From assembly GCA_036267155.1 (NCBI GenBank), contig DATAWP010000063.1, positions 1 through 64,000 on the forward strand: a stretch of 64,000 nucleotides of DNA, given 5' to 3'. The notes beneath the pieces were generated by a model. That model ran no database searches and was not told the origin of the DNA. It worked only from the letters and a program-made list of their open reading frames with translations. The position numbers and the translations under genes were made by a program. Below, one piece after another: positions 1 through 7,881 of this stretch (its first letter is position 1; each line of letters opens with the position of its first letter). The DNA comes from PALSA-1353 sp036267155. GTDB taxonomy: Bacteria; Planctomycetota; Phycisphaerae; Tepidisphaerales; Tepidisphaeraceae.

Positions 1-66
1 CTGCTCGCTCACCAGCTTGCACGCCTCCAGCCGAAACTGCTCGGAATGTGAACCTTTTCGTCCCAT
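1..66 (-). CDS. IS3-family transposase OrfA, N-terminal fragment cut by window edge
   Basis: Reading leftward from an ATG at 66-64 gives 22 codons that begin MGRKGSHSEQFRLEAC and continue past the left edge. This opening, with basic residues and then the first helix of a helix-turn-helix (SEQFRLEACKLV), is typical of IS3-family OrfA proteins, which bind the element ends. A GGAG-type ribosome site lies just upstream (about 71-77). Only the start is visible, so I cannot tell whether the element is intact, and I found no terminal inverted repeat or target duplication on the right side. A stand-alone HTH_Tnp_1 protein is the alternative. Confidence 0.6.
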   Translation of the reverse strand, partial: MGRKGSHSEQFRLEACKLVSEQ

Positions 67-365
67 GACGCTCCATCCTTCCGCCGGGAATACTACCCGG
101 CTTTGAGCGCCAACGAATCGTGGGTAAGACCACTCTATATAACTGTCCGGCGGGTGAAAGTTTTGGACGTGTTTTCCAAGAAGCGAGCTTTTTTTATTTT
201 CACATCTGGCTTTGCGAGCATCTAAGGGAAACAGCACCCTTGCACGCCGCAACGGTTCCGGAGCGAAACTTGATGGCTTCAGCGGCTTTCGAGGCGGTAA
301 ACAGTTATCATCCCTTGTCTCGACATTCACGGGCGACTATTTTGTAGCTTGATCTGGAGAATCCT
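67..365. other. non-coding stretch beside IS fragment
   Basis: About 300 bases with no convincing gene. The left part should include the outer end of the IS element, whose boundary I could not place. A GGAG ribosome site at about 356-359 serves the next gene. The only long reading frame here (120-347) lacks a recognisable product. Confidence 0.4.
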
Positions 366-1094
366 ATGCCCATTCGCGTTACGGTCTGGCACGAATATCG
401 CCACGAAAAACGAAATCCCAAGGTCGCTGAGATCTATCCGCAGGGAATGCACGAGGCGATCGCTTCGCATTTGCGGAAGTGCGAGGACCTTGAGGTTCGC
501 ACGGCCACGCAGGACGAGCCGGATCACGGCCTCACCGATGACGTCATCAATAGTACGGACGTGCTGACCTGGTGGGGCCACATGGCTCACAGCGATGTGA
601 AGGACCTGGTCGTTGAAAAGCTGTATCACCGCGTGCTTCTGGGCATGGGATTGGTCGTGCTGCACAGCGGGCATTTTTCCAAGATTTTCCAGAAGCTGAT
701 GGGGACAAGCTGCAACCTGAAATGGCGCGACGACGGGGAACGGGAAATTCTGTGGGTCACCCGGCCGGGGCATCCGATCGTCAAGGACATCGACGATCAT
801 TTCGTCATTCCCAAGGAAGAGATGTACGGCGAATTTTTTGATATTCCGGAGCCGGAATGCACGTTTCTCATCAGCACGTTCGCCGGGGGAGAAGTATTCC
901 GCAGCGGCTGCACTTGGCAGCGGGGTCTGGGCCGGATCGCCTATTTCCGGCCGGGGCACGAGTTGTTCCCGACCTATCACGATCCGAACGTGCTGAAGGT
1001 GATCGAGAACGCGGTGAGATGGGCCGCCCCGTCGCCGGGGCCGGCGCTGCCGGCGTTCGGGCGGCACGACCTGGGGTGGGTGGAGAAGAAGTAG
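366..1094 (+). CDS. ThuA domain protein
   Basis: A 242-residue ThuA-like protein of the class I glutamine amidotransferase-like fold. The family is linked to trehalose and other sugar utilisation, but the reaction is poorly defined. Supporting segments are the N-terminal VTVWHEYRHEK strand, TDVLTWWGHMAH near residue 70, the GLVVLHSGHFSK nucleophile-elbow-like region near 98, WVTRPGHPI, and GLGRIAYFRPGHE near the C-terminus, all characteristic of ThuA. It has no signal peptide, so it is probably cytoplasmic. The ATG at 366 follows a GGAG ribosome site. It lies upstream of an EF-G paralogue but 165 bases away, so it is probably a separate transcription unit. Family assignment is firm; substrate unknown. 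Confidence 0.85.
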   Translation: MPIRVTVWHEYRHEKRNPKVAEIYPQGMHEAIASHLRKCEDLEVRTATQDEPDHGLTDDVINSTDVLTWWGHMAHSDVKDLVVEKLYHRVLLGMGLVVLHSGHFSKIFQKLMGTSCNLKWRDDGEREILWVTRPGHPIVKDIDDHFVIPKEEMYGEFFDIPEPECTFLISTFAGGEVFRSGCTWQRGLGRIAYFRPGHELFPTYHDPNVLKVIENAVRWAAPSPGPALPAFGRHDLGWVEKK

Positions 1095-1187
1095 TCTTCC
1101 AAGTGGGCGGCCGTGCGAAGCGCCGCCGCTCAATCATCACGCTTTTAGACCCGTCCGAGCACCACCTGGCGCTGCAAAACTTTCGGC

Positions 1188-1215
1188 TTGCCCGTGGCTT
1201 GCGGCGATCTATACT
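1188..1215 (+). promoter_or_regulatory. sigma70-like promoter for the EF-G paralogue
   Basis: TTGCCC (1188-1193) and TATACT (1210-1215) are separated by 16 bases and lie 45 bases upstream of the next start codon, which has its own GGAG ribosome site. The match is by eye only. Confidence 0.4.
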
Positions 1216-1259
1216 GAATTCCCGCATTCGGCGCGGAAGCCAGTCATCAGGAGCCAATC

Positions 1260-3323
1260 ATGCCTTCCTACACCACGGGTGACATCAGAAACGTCGTCTT
1301 CGTCGGCCACGGCGGCAGCGGGAAAACCTCGCTGATCGATGCCATGCTCTTTGCCAGCGGGACCATCAACCATAAGGCATCCGTGACCGACGGGAGCAGC
1401 GCCAGCGATTTCGAAAAAGAGGAAAAGGAACACGGCCATTCGATCTACTCGGCCATCCTTCATGCGGATCATCTCGGCAAGCGGATCAACCTCATCGACA
1501 CGCCGGGCAGCCCGGATTTGATCGGTCACGCGATCGCGGCCGTGCCGGCCGTCGAGACCGTAGTTGTCGTCATCAACGCACAGAGCGGGATCGAAGTCGT
1601 TACCCGGCGAATGATGGAAATCGCCCGCGCAAGAAACAGTCCCCGGGCCATCGTCATCAATAAGATCGATCTGCCGGATATCGATCTGGAAGCGCTGGTC
1701 TCGCAGATTCAGGGCACGTTTGGCCACGAGTGTTTGCCGATCAATCTTCCCACCGGCGGAGGCAAGGCGGTCGTGGAATGCCTGCTGAACAAAAACGGCG
1801 AAAGCGATATTCTTTCGGCTGCCGAGGCGCACACCGCGATTCTCGATCAGATCGTGGAGCTGGATGACACGCTGATGGAGCGATATCTCGGCGGAGAGGA
1901 GCCGAATTACGACGTGCTGCACTCTCCCTTCGAACGGGCGATGGACGAAGCGCACGTTATTCCGATTTTGTTCACGGATGCGCGCAGCGGCGTGGGCGTT
2001 GCGGAGTTGCTGGATGCGATCGCCAAACATTTCCCCTCGCCGGAGGAGGGAAATCCGCGGCCGTTTCTCAGCTTTCGCAGCGGGTCGGCCGCGGGACAGC
2101 CGCAGGAGGAATTCGCCTTCGAATACCGCAGCGACCCCGGCAAATCCCTGCTGGCGCACGTGTTCAAGGTCACGACCGATCCGTACGTCGGCAAGCTGGT
2201 AGTCTACCGCGTTCACCAGGGGAAATGTTCGGGGCAATCGCAGGTCTACATCGGACACAACAAAAAGCCGGTCAAGCTCGGCCACGTGTTTCACCTCCAG
2301 GGCAGGGAGCATCGGGAGGTGATGGAGATCATCGCCGGCGACATCGGCGCGGTGGCCAAGATTGAGGAGATTCACACCAACGACGTTCTGCACGACGATC
2401 ACGCGCTGGACAGCGTCCACCTGCGGCCGCTGACGTTTCCGACGCCGATGTACGGGTTGGCGATCACGCCCAAGGCCCGCGGCGACGAGCAGAAGCTTTC
2501 CATTCAGCTCGCCAAGATCGCCGAGGAAGATCCGACGTTCCGCTGGGTGACGGACCGGCAAACGCATGAAGTGGTCATCAACGGATTGGGTGAACTGCAT
2601 CTGCGATTGATTCTGGAAAAGCTGGCCAACCGCGGGCTGCACGTGGATACCAAGCCGCCGAAAATCGCTTATCGCGAAACGATCTCAACCATAGCCGACG
2701 GACATCACCGGCACAAAAAGCAGACTGGCGGGGCTGGGCAATTCGGCGAAGTGTTTCTGCGCATCGAGCCGCTGGAGCGCGGCAAGGGATTCGAGTTCGT
2801 CAACGAAGTTTTCGGCGGGACGATTCCGGGGCAATTCATCCCGGCCGTGGAAAAAGGCGTGCGCGATCTGCTCGATCAGGGCGTGGTGGCGGGATATCCA
2901 TTGCAGGACATTCGCGTCTGCGTGACCGACGGCAAGCACCATCCGGTGGACAGCAAGGAAGTCGCGTTTCGCACGGCCGGCAAATTCGCGTTCAGGGACG
3001 CGGTGCTCAAGGCCCGGCCCGTGCTGCTGGAGCCGATCGTCAACATGGAAGTGACGGTTCCCGAAGACAAGATGGGGACGATCACCGGCGATCTTTCCGG
3101 CAAACGCGGCCGGATTCAGGGCACGGACGTTTTGCCTGGCGGGATGGCCCAGATCAAGGCGATGGCCCCGCTGGCGGAGGTGATGCAATATCAATCGCAA
3201 CTCAAAAGCGTCACCGGCGGCCAGGGAAGTTTTGTGATGGAACTGAGCCATTACGAGCCCGCCCCGCCGATGGTGCAGCAGCAGATCGCCAGTCAATATA
3301 AGCCGAAGGCGGAAGAGGAATAG
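1260..3323 (+). CDS. elongation factor G-like translational GTPase (EF-G paralogue)
   Basis: A 687-residue EF-G family GTPase, close to the usual 690-700. The GTPase motifs are visible: P-loop GHGGSGKT (residues 16-23), IDTPGSPDL (G3) and NKIDLPD (G4). Domain II, the domain III segment EEDPTFRW, the domain IV start HKKQTGGAGQFGEV and the domain V segment GDLSGKRGRIQG follow in order. Canonical EF-G has AHIDAGKTT in the P-loop, whereas the GHGGSGKT version marks the EF-G2-type paralogues. These may work in translocation, ribosome recycling or a specialised condition. It is preceded by a plausible promoter and a GGAG site and stands alone rather than with rpsL/rpsG/tuf, which also suggests it is not the housekeeping fusA. 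Confidence 0.9.
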   Translation: MPSYTTGDIRNVVFVGHGGSGKTSLIDAMLFASGTINHKASVTDGSSASDFEKEEKEHGHSIYSAILHADHLGKRINLIDTPGSPDLIGHAIAAVPAVETVVVVINAQSGIEVVTRRMMEIARARNSPRAIVINKIDLPDIDLEALVSQIQGTFGHECLPINLPTGGGKAVVECLLNKNGESDILSAAEAHTAILDQIVELDDTLMERYLGGEEPNYDVLHSPFERAMDEAHVIPILFTDARSGVGVAELLDAIAKHFPSPEEGNPRPFLSFRSGSAAGQPQEEFAFEYRSDPGKSLLAHVFKVTTDPYVGKLVVYRVHQGKCSGQSQVYIGHNKKPVKLGHVFHLQGREHREVMEIIAGDIGAVAKIEEIHTNDVLHDDHALDSVHLRPLTFPTPMYGLAITPKARGDEQKLSIQLAKIAEEDPTFRWVTDRQTHEVVINGLGELHLRLILEKLANRGLHVDTKPPKIAYRETISTIADGHHRHKKQTGGAGQFGEVFLRIEPLERGKGFEFVNEVFGGTIPGQFIPAVEKGVRDLLDQGVVAGYPLQDIRVCVTDGKHHPVDSKEVAFRTAGKFAFRDAVLKARPVLLEPIVNMEVTVPEDKMGTITGDLSGKRGRIQGTDVLPGGMAQIKAMAPLAEVMQYQSQLKSVTGGQGSFVMELSHYEPAPPMVQQQIASQYKPKAEEE

Positions 3324-3360
3324 AAGAGGAATAAACGACTTCTGATGAGACGCCTTGCCA

Positions 3361-3674
3361 ATGACGGTTCTTTCTCGAATCAAACGTCTGGTGTTGGCTG
3401 GTCGATTCGAGTTCAGCGAAAAGGCCCGTATTGAGATGTTTGCGGATGGGCTAACCGAGCAGGATTTGGTTGAGGTCATCGCAAATGCGCGGCAGATACA
3501 CAAGACACTGCTATCCACCAGCACCAGCCGACGAGGCCGTGAGCGGCTTTATGTAATTATGTAATTATCAGTGAGAATCTTCAGGGCGTACGGATATATA
3601 CTAAGGGGAAAATTGTCGAGGCAAACAGGATCGAGACTTACTACTTTTTCATCTCCGCCAAATGCGCGGATTGA
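3361..3674 (+). pseudogene. DUF4258/MqsR-like toxin, broken by an 8-bp tandem duplication
   Basis: The first reading frame from ATG 3361 gives MTVLSRIKRLVLAGRFEFS and stops after about 67 residues at 3562-3564. Directly at the stop the octamer GTAATTAT occurs twice in tandem (3553-3560 and 3561-3568). Removing one copy restores one frame to 3674, continuing RLYVIISENLQGVRIYTKG and ending YYFFISAKCAD, about 101 residues in total, the usual size for this RNase-like toxin family. The partner YgiT-type zinc-finger gene follows at once. The toxin is therefore probably inactive, unless slippage at the octamer repeat restores it. A TTG six bases upstream is an alternative start. Confidence 0.75.
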
Positions 3675-3892
3675 CTATGCTCAAAATCACTTCTTGTCCC
3701 ACCTGTGGCCGCGGAAATGTTCGGCGTGTTAAGCGCGACGTGGAATGTAAGTTTCGCGGCCATGTTTATACCGCTCCGGCAGTTGAATTCCACGAGTGTC
3801 CTGATTGCGGTGAGAAAATATACGACCGCGAGGCAATGCGCAAGATGGAGTCTTGCCGGCCGCGAACGCGCCGTAAACGCCGTGTTGCATAA
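3662..3892 (+). CDS. YgiT-type zinc finger protein (antitoxin-like)
   Basis: A 76-residue protein with two CxxC pairs, CPTCGRG and ECPDCGEK, forming the zinc finger of the MqsA/YgiT N-terminal type. The intervening VKRDVECKFRGHVY strand pattern also fits. It lacks the C-terminal helix-turn-helix of full-length MqsA, as many YgiT-type antitoxins paired with DUF4258 toxins do, so it may neutralise by direct binding only. The toxin gene immediately upstream is frameshifted. An internal ATG at 3677, two bases after the restored toxin stop, is an equally good start and would give a 71-residue protein. The C-terminus is strongly basic (RPRTRRKRRVA). Confidence 0.75.
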   Translation: MRGLTMLKITSCPTCGRGNVRRVKRDVECKFRGHVYTAPAVEFHECPDCGEKIYDREAMRKMESCRPRTRRKRRVA

Positions 3893-3914
3893 GATAACTT
3901 TTTGATCCCACCGC

Positions 3915-4910
3915 ATGAAAGCCTGGTTGCTGGATGATCTTGGCGGAGTCGAACGGATGCGGATGGCGGATGTTTCCGATCCGACGCCGGGCGACGGCGA
4001 AGTCGTCGTCGATCTGGAATACGCGGCGCTGAACCCGGCGGATCGGTATCTGGCGCAGGGAGCATATCCAGCCAAGCCGGTGATGCCGCACGTGCTGGGG
4101 AGAGACGGAGTGGGGATTGTGCGATCGGTGGGAGCGGGGGTGCAGAATTCCGCCGTCGGCCAGCGGGTACTGATCCTTCGCGGCGAGACGGGCGTCAGTC
4201 GATGGGGCACGTTTGCGCAGCGCGCGGCGGTGTCGGTTGACTCGATCGCCGTACCGCCGGATGGGTGGACGGTGCAGGAATCGGCCGGGGCGTCGCTGGT
4301 TTATCTGACGGCCCATCAGGCCCTGACGCAATGGGGCGAATTGAAACCGGGCGTGGTGCTTATCACTGGAGCGTCCGGCGGAGTGGGTGTCGCCAGCGTG
4401 CAATTGGCCAAGGCATTGGGACATACGGTGATCGCGCTATCCCGAAGCGCGGATAAGCGGAAAAATCTCCTGCAGCTTGGGGCGGATCATGCAATCGATC
4501 CGTCGGATTCGGCGTGGCCGACGAATCTGAAAAAAACGCTTTCCTCGCGGCGGGTCGGGTTGGCGATCGACAACATCGGCGGAGCGATGTTCAACCAGGT
4601 GATCGAAACGCTGGGGATGTGGGCGAAGATCAGCGTGGTCGGCCGATTGGCCGGGCCGGTGCCGGAGTTCAATACGGCTTCGCTGTTTTTCCGGCGAATC
4701 CGCGTCGGCGGCGTGGCCGTTGGAACCTACACACCGGCCGAGGCTCGGGCCGCGTGGGAGACGGTGGTTGGATTGCTTCGGAAAACCGGGGCCAAGCCGG
4801 TCGTGGATCGCATTTTTCCGTTCGACCAGATTCGCGCTGCTTTTGACCGCCTGGCGGCGGGGCCGATGGGCAAGGTGCTGGTGGAAATCGCCAAGCCGAG
4901 CGATAACTGA
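3915..4910 (+). CDS. quinone oxidoreductase-like MDR alcohol dehydrogenase
   Basis: A 331-residue medium-chain dehydrogenase/reductase of the zinc-independent quinone oxidoreductase group, expected to reduce quinones or enones with NADPH. The GroES-like N-terminus contains ALNPADRYLAQGAYP and LGRDGVGIVRSVG. The Rossmann fold has the nucleotide motif TGASGGVGVASVQLAK near residue 155, followed by ALSRSADK and GADHAIDPSD. The C-terminal PFDQIRAAFDRLAAGPMGKVLVEI closes the fold. The catalytic-zinc cysteine and histidine and the four-cysteine lobe are absent. It ends four bases before ribH, so the two genes and the next membrane protein probably form one operon. The substrate cannot be inferred. 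Confidence 0.88.
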   Translation: MKAWLLDDLGGVERMRMADVSDPTPGDGEVVVDLEYAALNPADRYLAQGAYPAKPVMPHVLGRDGVGIVRSVGAGVQNSAVGQRVLILRGETGVSRWGTFAQRAAVSVDSIAVPPDGWTVQESAGASLVYLTAHQALTQWGELKPGVVLITGASGGVGVASVQLAKALGHTVIALSRSADKRKNLLQLGADHAIDPSDSAWPTNLKKTLSSRRVGLAIDNIGGAMFNQVIETLGMWAKISVVGRLAGPVPEFNTASLFFRRIRVGGVAVGTYTPAEARAAWETVVGLLRKTGAKPVVDRIFPFDQIRAAFDRLAAGPMGKVLVEIAKPSDN

Positions 4911-4914
4911 GGCC

Positions 4915-5391
4915 ATGAGCAACAAGCCACCGGCGGCGCGAAAGGGGAAAGTTTCCGGATGGGCGAAGATCGCCGTGATCGCGGCGAGGTACAACCAGCA
5001 GATCGTGGACGAGCTGTTGCACGGATGCATGCGGCGATTGGCAGAGCTGGGGATCGATTCTTCGAAAATCCAAATCCATCGCGTTCCCGGCGCCTTCGAG
5101 TTGCCGTTGGCGGCGAAGTTGGCCGGGCAAACCGGAAAGTTCGCGGCGGTCATCTGTTTGGGCGCGGTGATTCGGGGCGACACGCCGCATTTCGATTTCG
5201 TCGCCGGCGAGGCGGCCCGGGGGATTCAGCAAGTGGCGATCGAATTGGGTCTTCCCGTGATTTTCGGGGTGTTGACGACCAATACCGAAGAACAGGCGAG
5301 ACAGCGACTCGACGCCGGGCAGCGTGCCGCGGAAGCGGCCGTGGAAATGCTGGCTCTGAAAAACAGTTTTCGCGAAAATAAGCGGAAGTGA
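4915..5391 (+). CDS. ribH: 6,7-dimethyl-8-ribityllumazine synthase
   Basis: A 158-residue lumazine synthase, which condenses 5-amino-6-ribitylaminouracil with dihydroxybutanone phosphate in riboflavin synthesis. Diagnostic segments are AVIAARYNQQIVDELLHGC at the N-terminus, VPGAFELPLAA, LGAVIRGDTPHFDFV with the conserved phosphate-binding and catalytic region, and PVIFGVLTTNTEEQA. I chose the ATG at 4915 because longer in-frame extensions run into the preceding dehydrogenase gene and the conserved part begins about residue 14. The stop codon overlaps the GTG start of the next gene by four bases, so translation is likely coupled. No FMN riboswitch was seen upstream. Confidence 0.93.
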   Translation: MSNKPPAARKGKVSGWAKIAVIAARYNQQIVDELLHGCMRRLAELGIDSSKIQIHRVPGAFELPLAAKLAGQTGKFAAVICLGAVIRGDTPHFDFVAGEAARGIQQVAIELGLPVIFGVLTTNTEEQARQRLDAGQRAAEAAVEMLALKNSFRENKRK

Positions 5392-6854
5392 GAATTTCAA
5401 AATTCCGGCCCGAGTTTCTTCTTCTTTTGATCGTCGCGCTGACGGCGCTTCGCCCGGGCGACGGCCCATGGGTCAACGACGAAGCGATCATGATGGAGAT
5501 GGCCATCCGCTACAACGGGACGGCCAGCGATCTGTACGGCTTTCACCTCCCCTTCACACCGTGCCCCTATGGCCTGCAAGGCACGCGCGGCGCTCGCTAC
5601 GGTCCCCTTCCCGTGTGGATCGACCAAATCCTGCTGGGTTTCACGCATCGTGTTGTTGCCATCCTCGCCTGCCGGGCGGTGCTGTTCACTTCGATCACGG
5701 CGTTGGCACTGTATTGGCTCACGCGGACCCTTCGGCTGAGCGCATGGTTCGCGGTCATTACGATGCTGTCTCCCTGGCTCTGGCTTCTGAGCCGCTCGCT
5801 TTGGGACAGCACCTGGTGCATTCCAATCTCGGCGGTGCTGGTGGCGGCCTATGCGGCTTTTCTCGCCAGTCCGTCGGCGATTGCGCTTTGTCTGACTCTT
5901 CTCTGCTGTATTGTTTTGCCGCTGGTTCACCTCACAGGCGTGGCCATTGTGCTGCCGATCGGCCTGCACCTGCTGGTGTTCCATCGCCAACAACTTTTGA
6001 AATGGAAGTGGAGCCTCACCGCCATCTCGCTGCTTTGCATTTATCTATTTTGGCCTTACCTGGCGTTTGTCTTCGCCCACACTCAACCTCACATTCCCCG
6101 CGGAGGTTCCCCGCTGCTTGGATGGCTTTTTCCTCTGCTCGGCGGACACTACTTGACTCTCGGCGTGGCCGGCACGATGCCCGGAGACGGGTGGCAGGAC
6201 CACGCGCCAAAAATCCTGCAATACATCTTCGCCGCCGTGCAGTGGATCGCACGAATCGCACTGGCCGCGGTCTGGCTCGGAATGGCCCTGGCCGTTCCAC
6301 GAGCATGGCACACCATACGGCGACCGGAAGATGCCGATCCCATCCAACATCTCTGCCTCATCGCGCTGCTCGTATGGATTTGCCAAACCTTCCTCGATGG
6401 CATCGAACGGCTCTATTTCGGTCCGCAGTATTGCGCGGCGACATGGATGGTTTATGTATTCTTCGCATGGATTGCCGTCGGTTGGTTAACACGGCGCTCA
6501 GCCGAAAGCGGGGCGATTGTGCGCTGGTTGGCCGGAATTTATTCGGTATCGCTGCTGCTTGGCATTCTTATCATCGCCGTCACGATCGCCCGCAACGCGG
6601 GCACTGCCGGCGGCTATTACGGCACATCGCTGGGCAATCAGATTGAAGCCGTAAAACAGATCCGCCGGTTCTCGAATCAAAGCGATATCGACATTCGGTT
6701 CACTCCATGGCAACTTCATCCGCTGGCTTATCAGGTGTTGATGGAGTTGAATCCTGCTGCACCCGGGCCGCTGCCGGCGCAACATTTGCTGGTGAAATAC
6801 CGCAATGCGTATCCCGGCGACGCACGGATCGAAGTTCTGGCGGTATCTCGCTGA
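5388..6854 (+). CDS. multi-spanning membrane protein, probable GT-C (GT39-like) glycosyltransferase
   Basis: A 488-residue protein with about ten hydrophobic segments, starting at a GTG that overlaps the ribH stop by four bases (GTGA). The first loop carries GPWVNDEAIMMEMA, an acidic periplasmic motif after the first membrane helix like that of GT39/ArnT-type polyprenol-phosphate-dependent transferases. Later helices include LCLTLLCCIVLPLVHLTG and MVYVFFAWIAVGWL. These enzymes transfer sugars to proteins or lipids on the outer face of the inner membrane. The motif resembles but does not prove GT39 membership. A second protein of this general type lies at 38539-40104, and DUF2142 at 30620 has a related architecture. 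Confidence 0.65.
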   Translation: MRISKFRPEFLLLLIVALTALRPGDGPWVNDEAIMMEMAIRYNGTASDLYGFHLPFTPCPYGLQGTRGARYGPLPVWIDQILLGFTHRVVAILACRAVLFTSITALALYWLTRTLRLSAWFAVITMLSPWLWLLSRSLWDSTWCIPISAVLVAAYAAFLASPSAIALCLTLLCCIVLPLVHLTGVAIVLPIGLHLLVFHRQQLLKWKWSLTAISLLCIYLFWPYLAFVFAHTQPHIPRGGSPLLGWLFPLLGGHYLTLGVAGTMPGDGWQDHAPKILQYIFAAVQWIARIALAAVWLGMALAVPRAWHTIRRPEDADPIQHLCLIALLVWICQTFLDGIERLYFGPQYCAATWMVYVFFAWIAVGWLTRRSAESGAIVRWLAGIYSVSLLLGILIIAVTIARNAGTAGGYYGTSLGNQIEAVKQIRRFSNQSDIDIRFTPWQLHPLAYQVLMELNPAAPGPLPAQHLLVKYRNAYPGDARIEVLAVSR

Positions 6855-6857
6855 ACA

Positions 6858-6875
6858 CGGCGGCTAAAGCCGCCG
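6858..6875. terminator. GC-rich hairpin between convergent genes
   Basis: Arms CGGCGGC and GCCGCCG enclose a TAAA loop, just after the stop codon of the membrane protein and before the end of the opposing gene. It has no T tract, so it may be a palindromic repeat remnant as much as a terminator. Confidence 0.4.
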
Positions 6876-6904
6876 CGCCGCGCGGGAGTCGGAAATGAGC
6901 CGGG

Positions 6905-7747
6905 TCATTCCGATTTTCCCTCCGCCCGGTCATCGGCATCGTACGCCTGATCCGCGTTTTCGCCGTGCACTTCGATGCGCTCCATCGAGATGGCCCGCCC
7001 GGTTTCCGGATCGATCTCGGCCAGGGCGCCGCACAGCCGGACATCGCCGGTGGCGATCTCAAACGGATGCGGCATGTTCGTGGTCATGTGCTTCACCACC
7101 CGTTCCTTCCGCCGGCCCAGCACGGAATCGTACGGGCCGCACATTCCCAGGTCGGTGATGTACGCGCTGCCGCCGGGCAGGACGCGCGCATCGGCGGTCG
7201 GGACGTGCGTGTGGGTTCCGAAGATGATCGAGCAGCGGCCATCGAGCCAATGCCCCATCGCCACTTTTTCGCTGGTTGCCTCGGCGTGGATGTCGCAGAC
7301 ACAGACGCGCACCTGGTCGGGCATCTCGCCCAGCATGCGCTCGGCGGCGGCGAACGGATCGTCGGCGGGCATATTCATGTAGATTCGCCCCAGCAGGCAA
7401 AACACCCCCACTGCCACGCCGCTGTTGGTGGTGATGACCGTATACGGCCTGCCCGCCGCCGCCCGGGACAGGTTCGCCGGGCGGACGATTCGCTCGCTGC
7501 TGTGGAGCGTCGGCACGATGTCGGCCTTGCGGTAGATGTGATCTCCCAGGGTCACCACATCGACGCCGTAGCTGCGGATTTTATTGAAGAGGTTGGCCGT
7601 GATCCCGCTGCCGCCGGCGATGTTCTCGGCGTTGGCGACGACGAGATCGACGGCGCGCTCGCGGACGAGGGCCGGCAATTTCTGATGAAGAATCTGCCGA
7701 CCGGGCCGACCGACTACGTCGCCGAGGCAAAGGATGCGAATAGGCAT
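6905..7747 (-). CDS. YmdB-family metallophosphoesterase
   Basis: A 280-residue protein of the TIGR00282/YmdB family of dinuclear-metal phosphodiesterases, some of which hydrolyse 2',3'-cyclic nucleotides. It begins MPIRILCLGDVVGRPG and carries the metal-binding motifs GDVVG, NAENIAGG, TLGDHIYRK, DIHAEATSEK and GTHTHVPTAD in the expected order. A further 22 upstream codons are open, but the family start matches the ATG at 7747. Some relatives sit next to rny, though not here. It is divergent from lipA, with a long palindrome in the shared intergenic region. The acidic C-terminal tail (about residues 260-280) is poorly conserved. Confidence 0.9.
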   Translation of the reverse strand: MPIRILCLGDVVGRPGRQILHQKLPALVRERAVDLVVANAENIAGGSGITANLFNKIRSYGVDVVTLGDHIYRKADIVPTLHSSERIVRPANLSRAAAGRPYTVITTNSGVAVGVFCLLGRIYMNMPADDPFAAAERMLGEMPDQVRVCVCDIHAEATSEKVAMGHWLDGRCSIIFGTHTHVPTADARVLPGGSAYITDLGMCGPYDSVLGRRKERVVKHMTTNMPHPFEIATGDVRLCGALAEIDPETGRAISMERIEVHGENADQAYDADDRAEGKSE

Positions 7748-7790
7748 GAACGATAGAATACAACGAAAGACCAAAACCCGTAATGTTCGG

Positions 7791-7827
7791 CCATTTAGCC
7801 CCCGGTGAATCACCGGGGGCTAAATGG
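7791..7827. repeat. near-perfect 37-base palindrome
   Basis: Two 18-base arms (7791-7808 and 7810-7827) are exact reverse complements around a single A. The outer core is TTTAGCCCCCGG and its complement CCGGGGGCTAAA. It lies between the divergent starts of the YmdB-like gene and lipA, so it cannot be an ordinary terminator. Hairpins with the same TTAGC/GCTAA ends occur elsewhere in the window, which points to a dispersed palindromic element. Confidence 0.7.
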
Positions 7828-7881
7828 GTGAAGGAGCGCTTTTTCTAATGCCTGCGCGCCCATACAATCGAAATACGCAAT

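Noticed and set aside
120..347. 75-residue plus-strand frame near the IS fragment
   Set aside because: Unrecognisable, atypical codon use and no ribosome site; probably inside IS or intergenic DNA.
1209..2642. 477-residue minus-strand frame opposite the EF-G paralogue
   Set aside because: High-GC shadow frame; composition is that of antisense of a highly expressed gene, and no domain is recognisable.
4915..5391. Riboswitch for ribH
   Set aside because: The gene lies four bases behind an upstream coding region, leaving no room for an FMN riboswitch.
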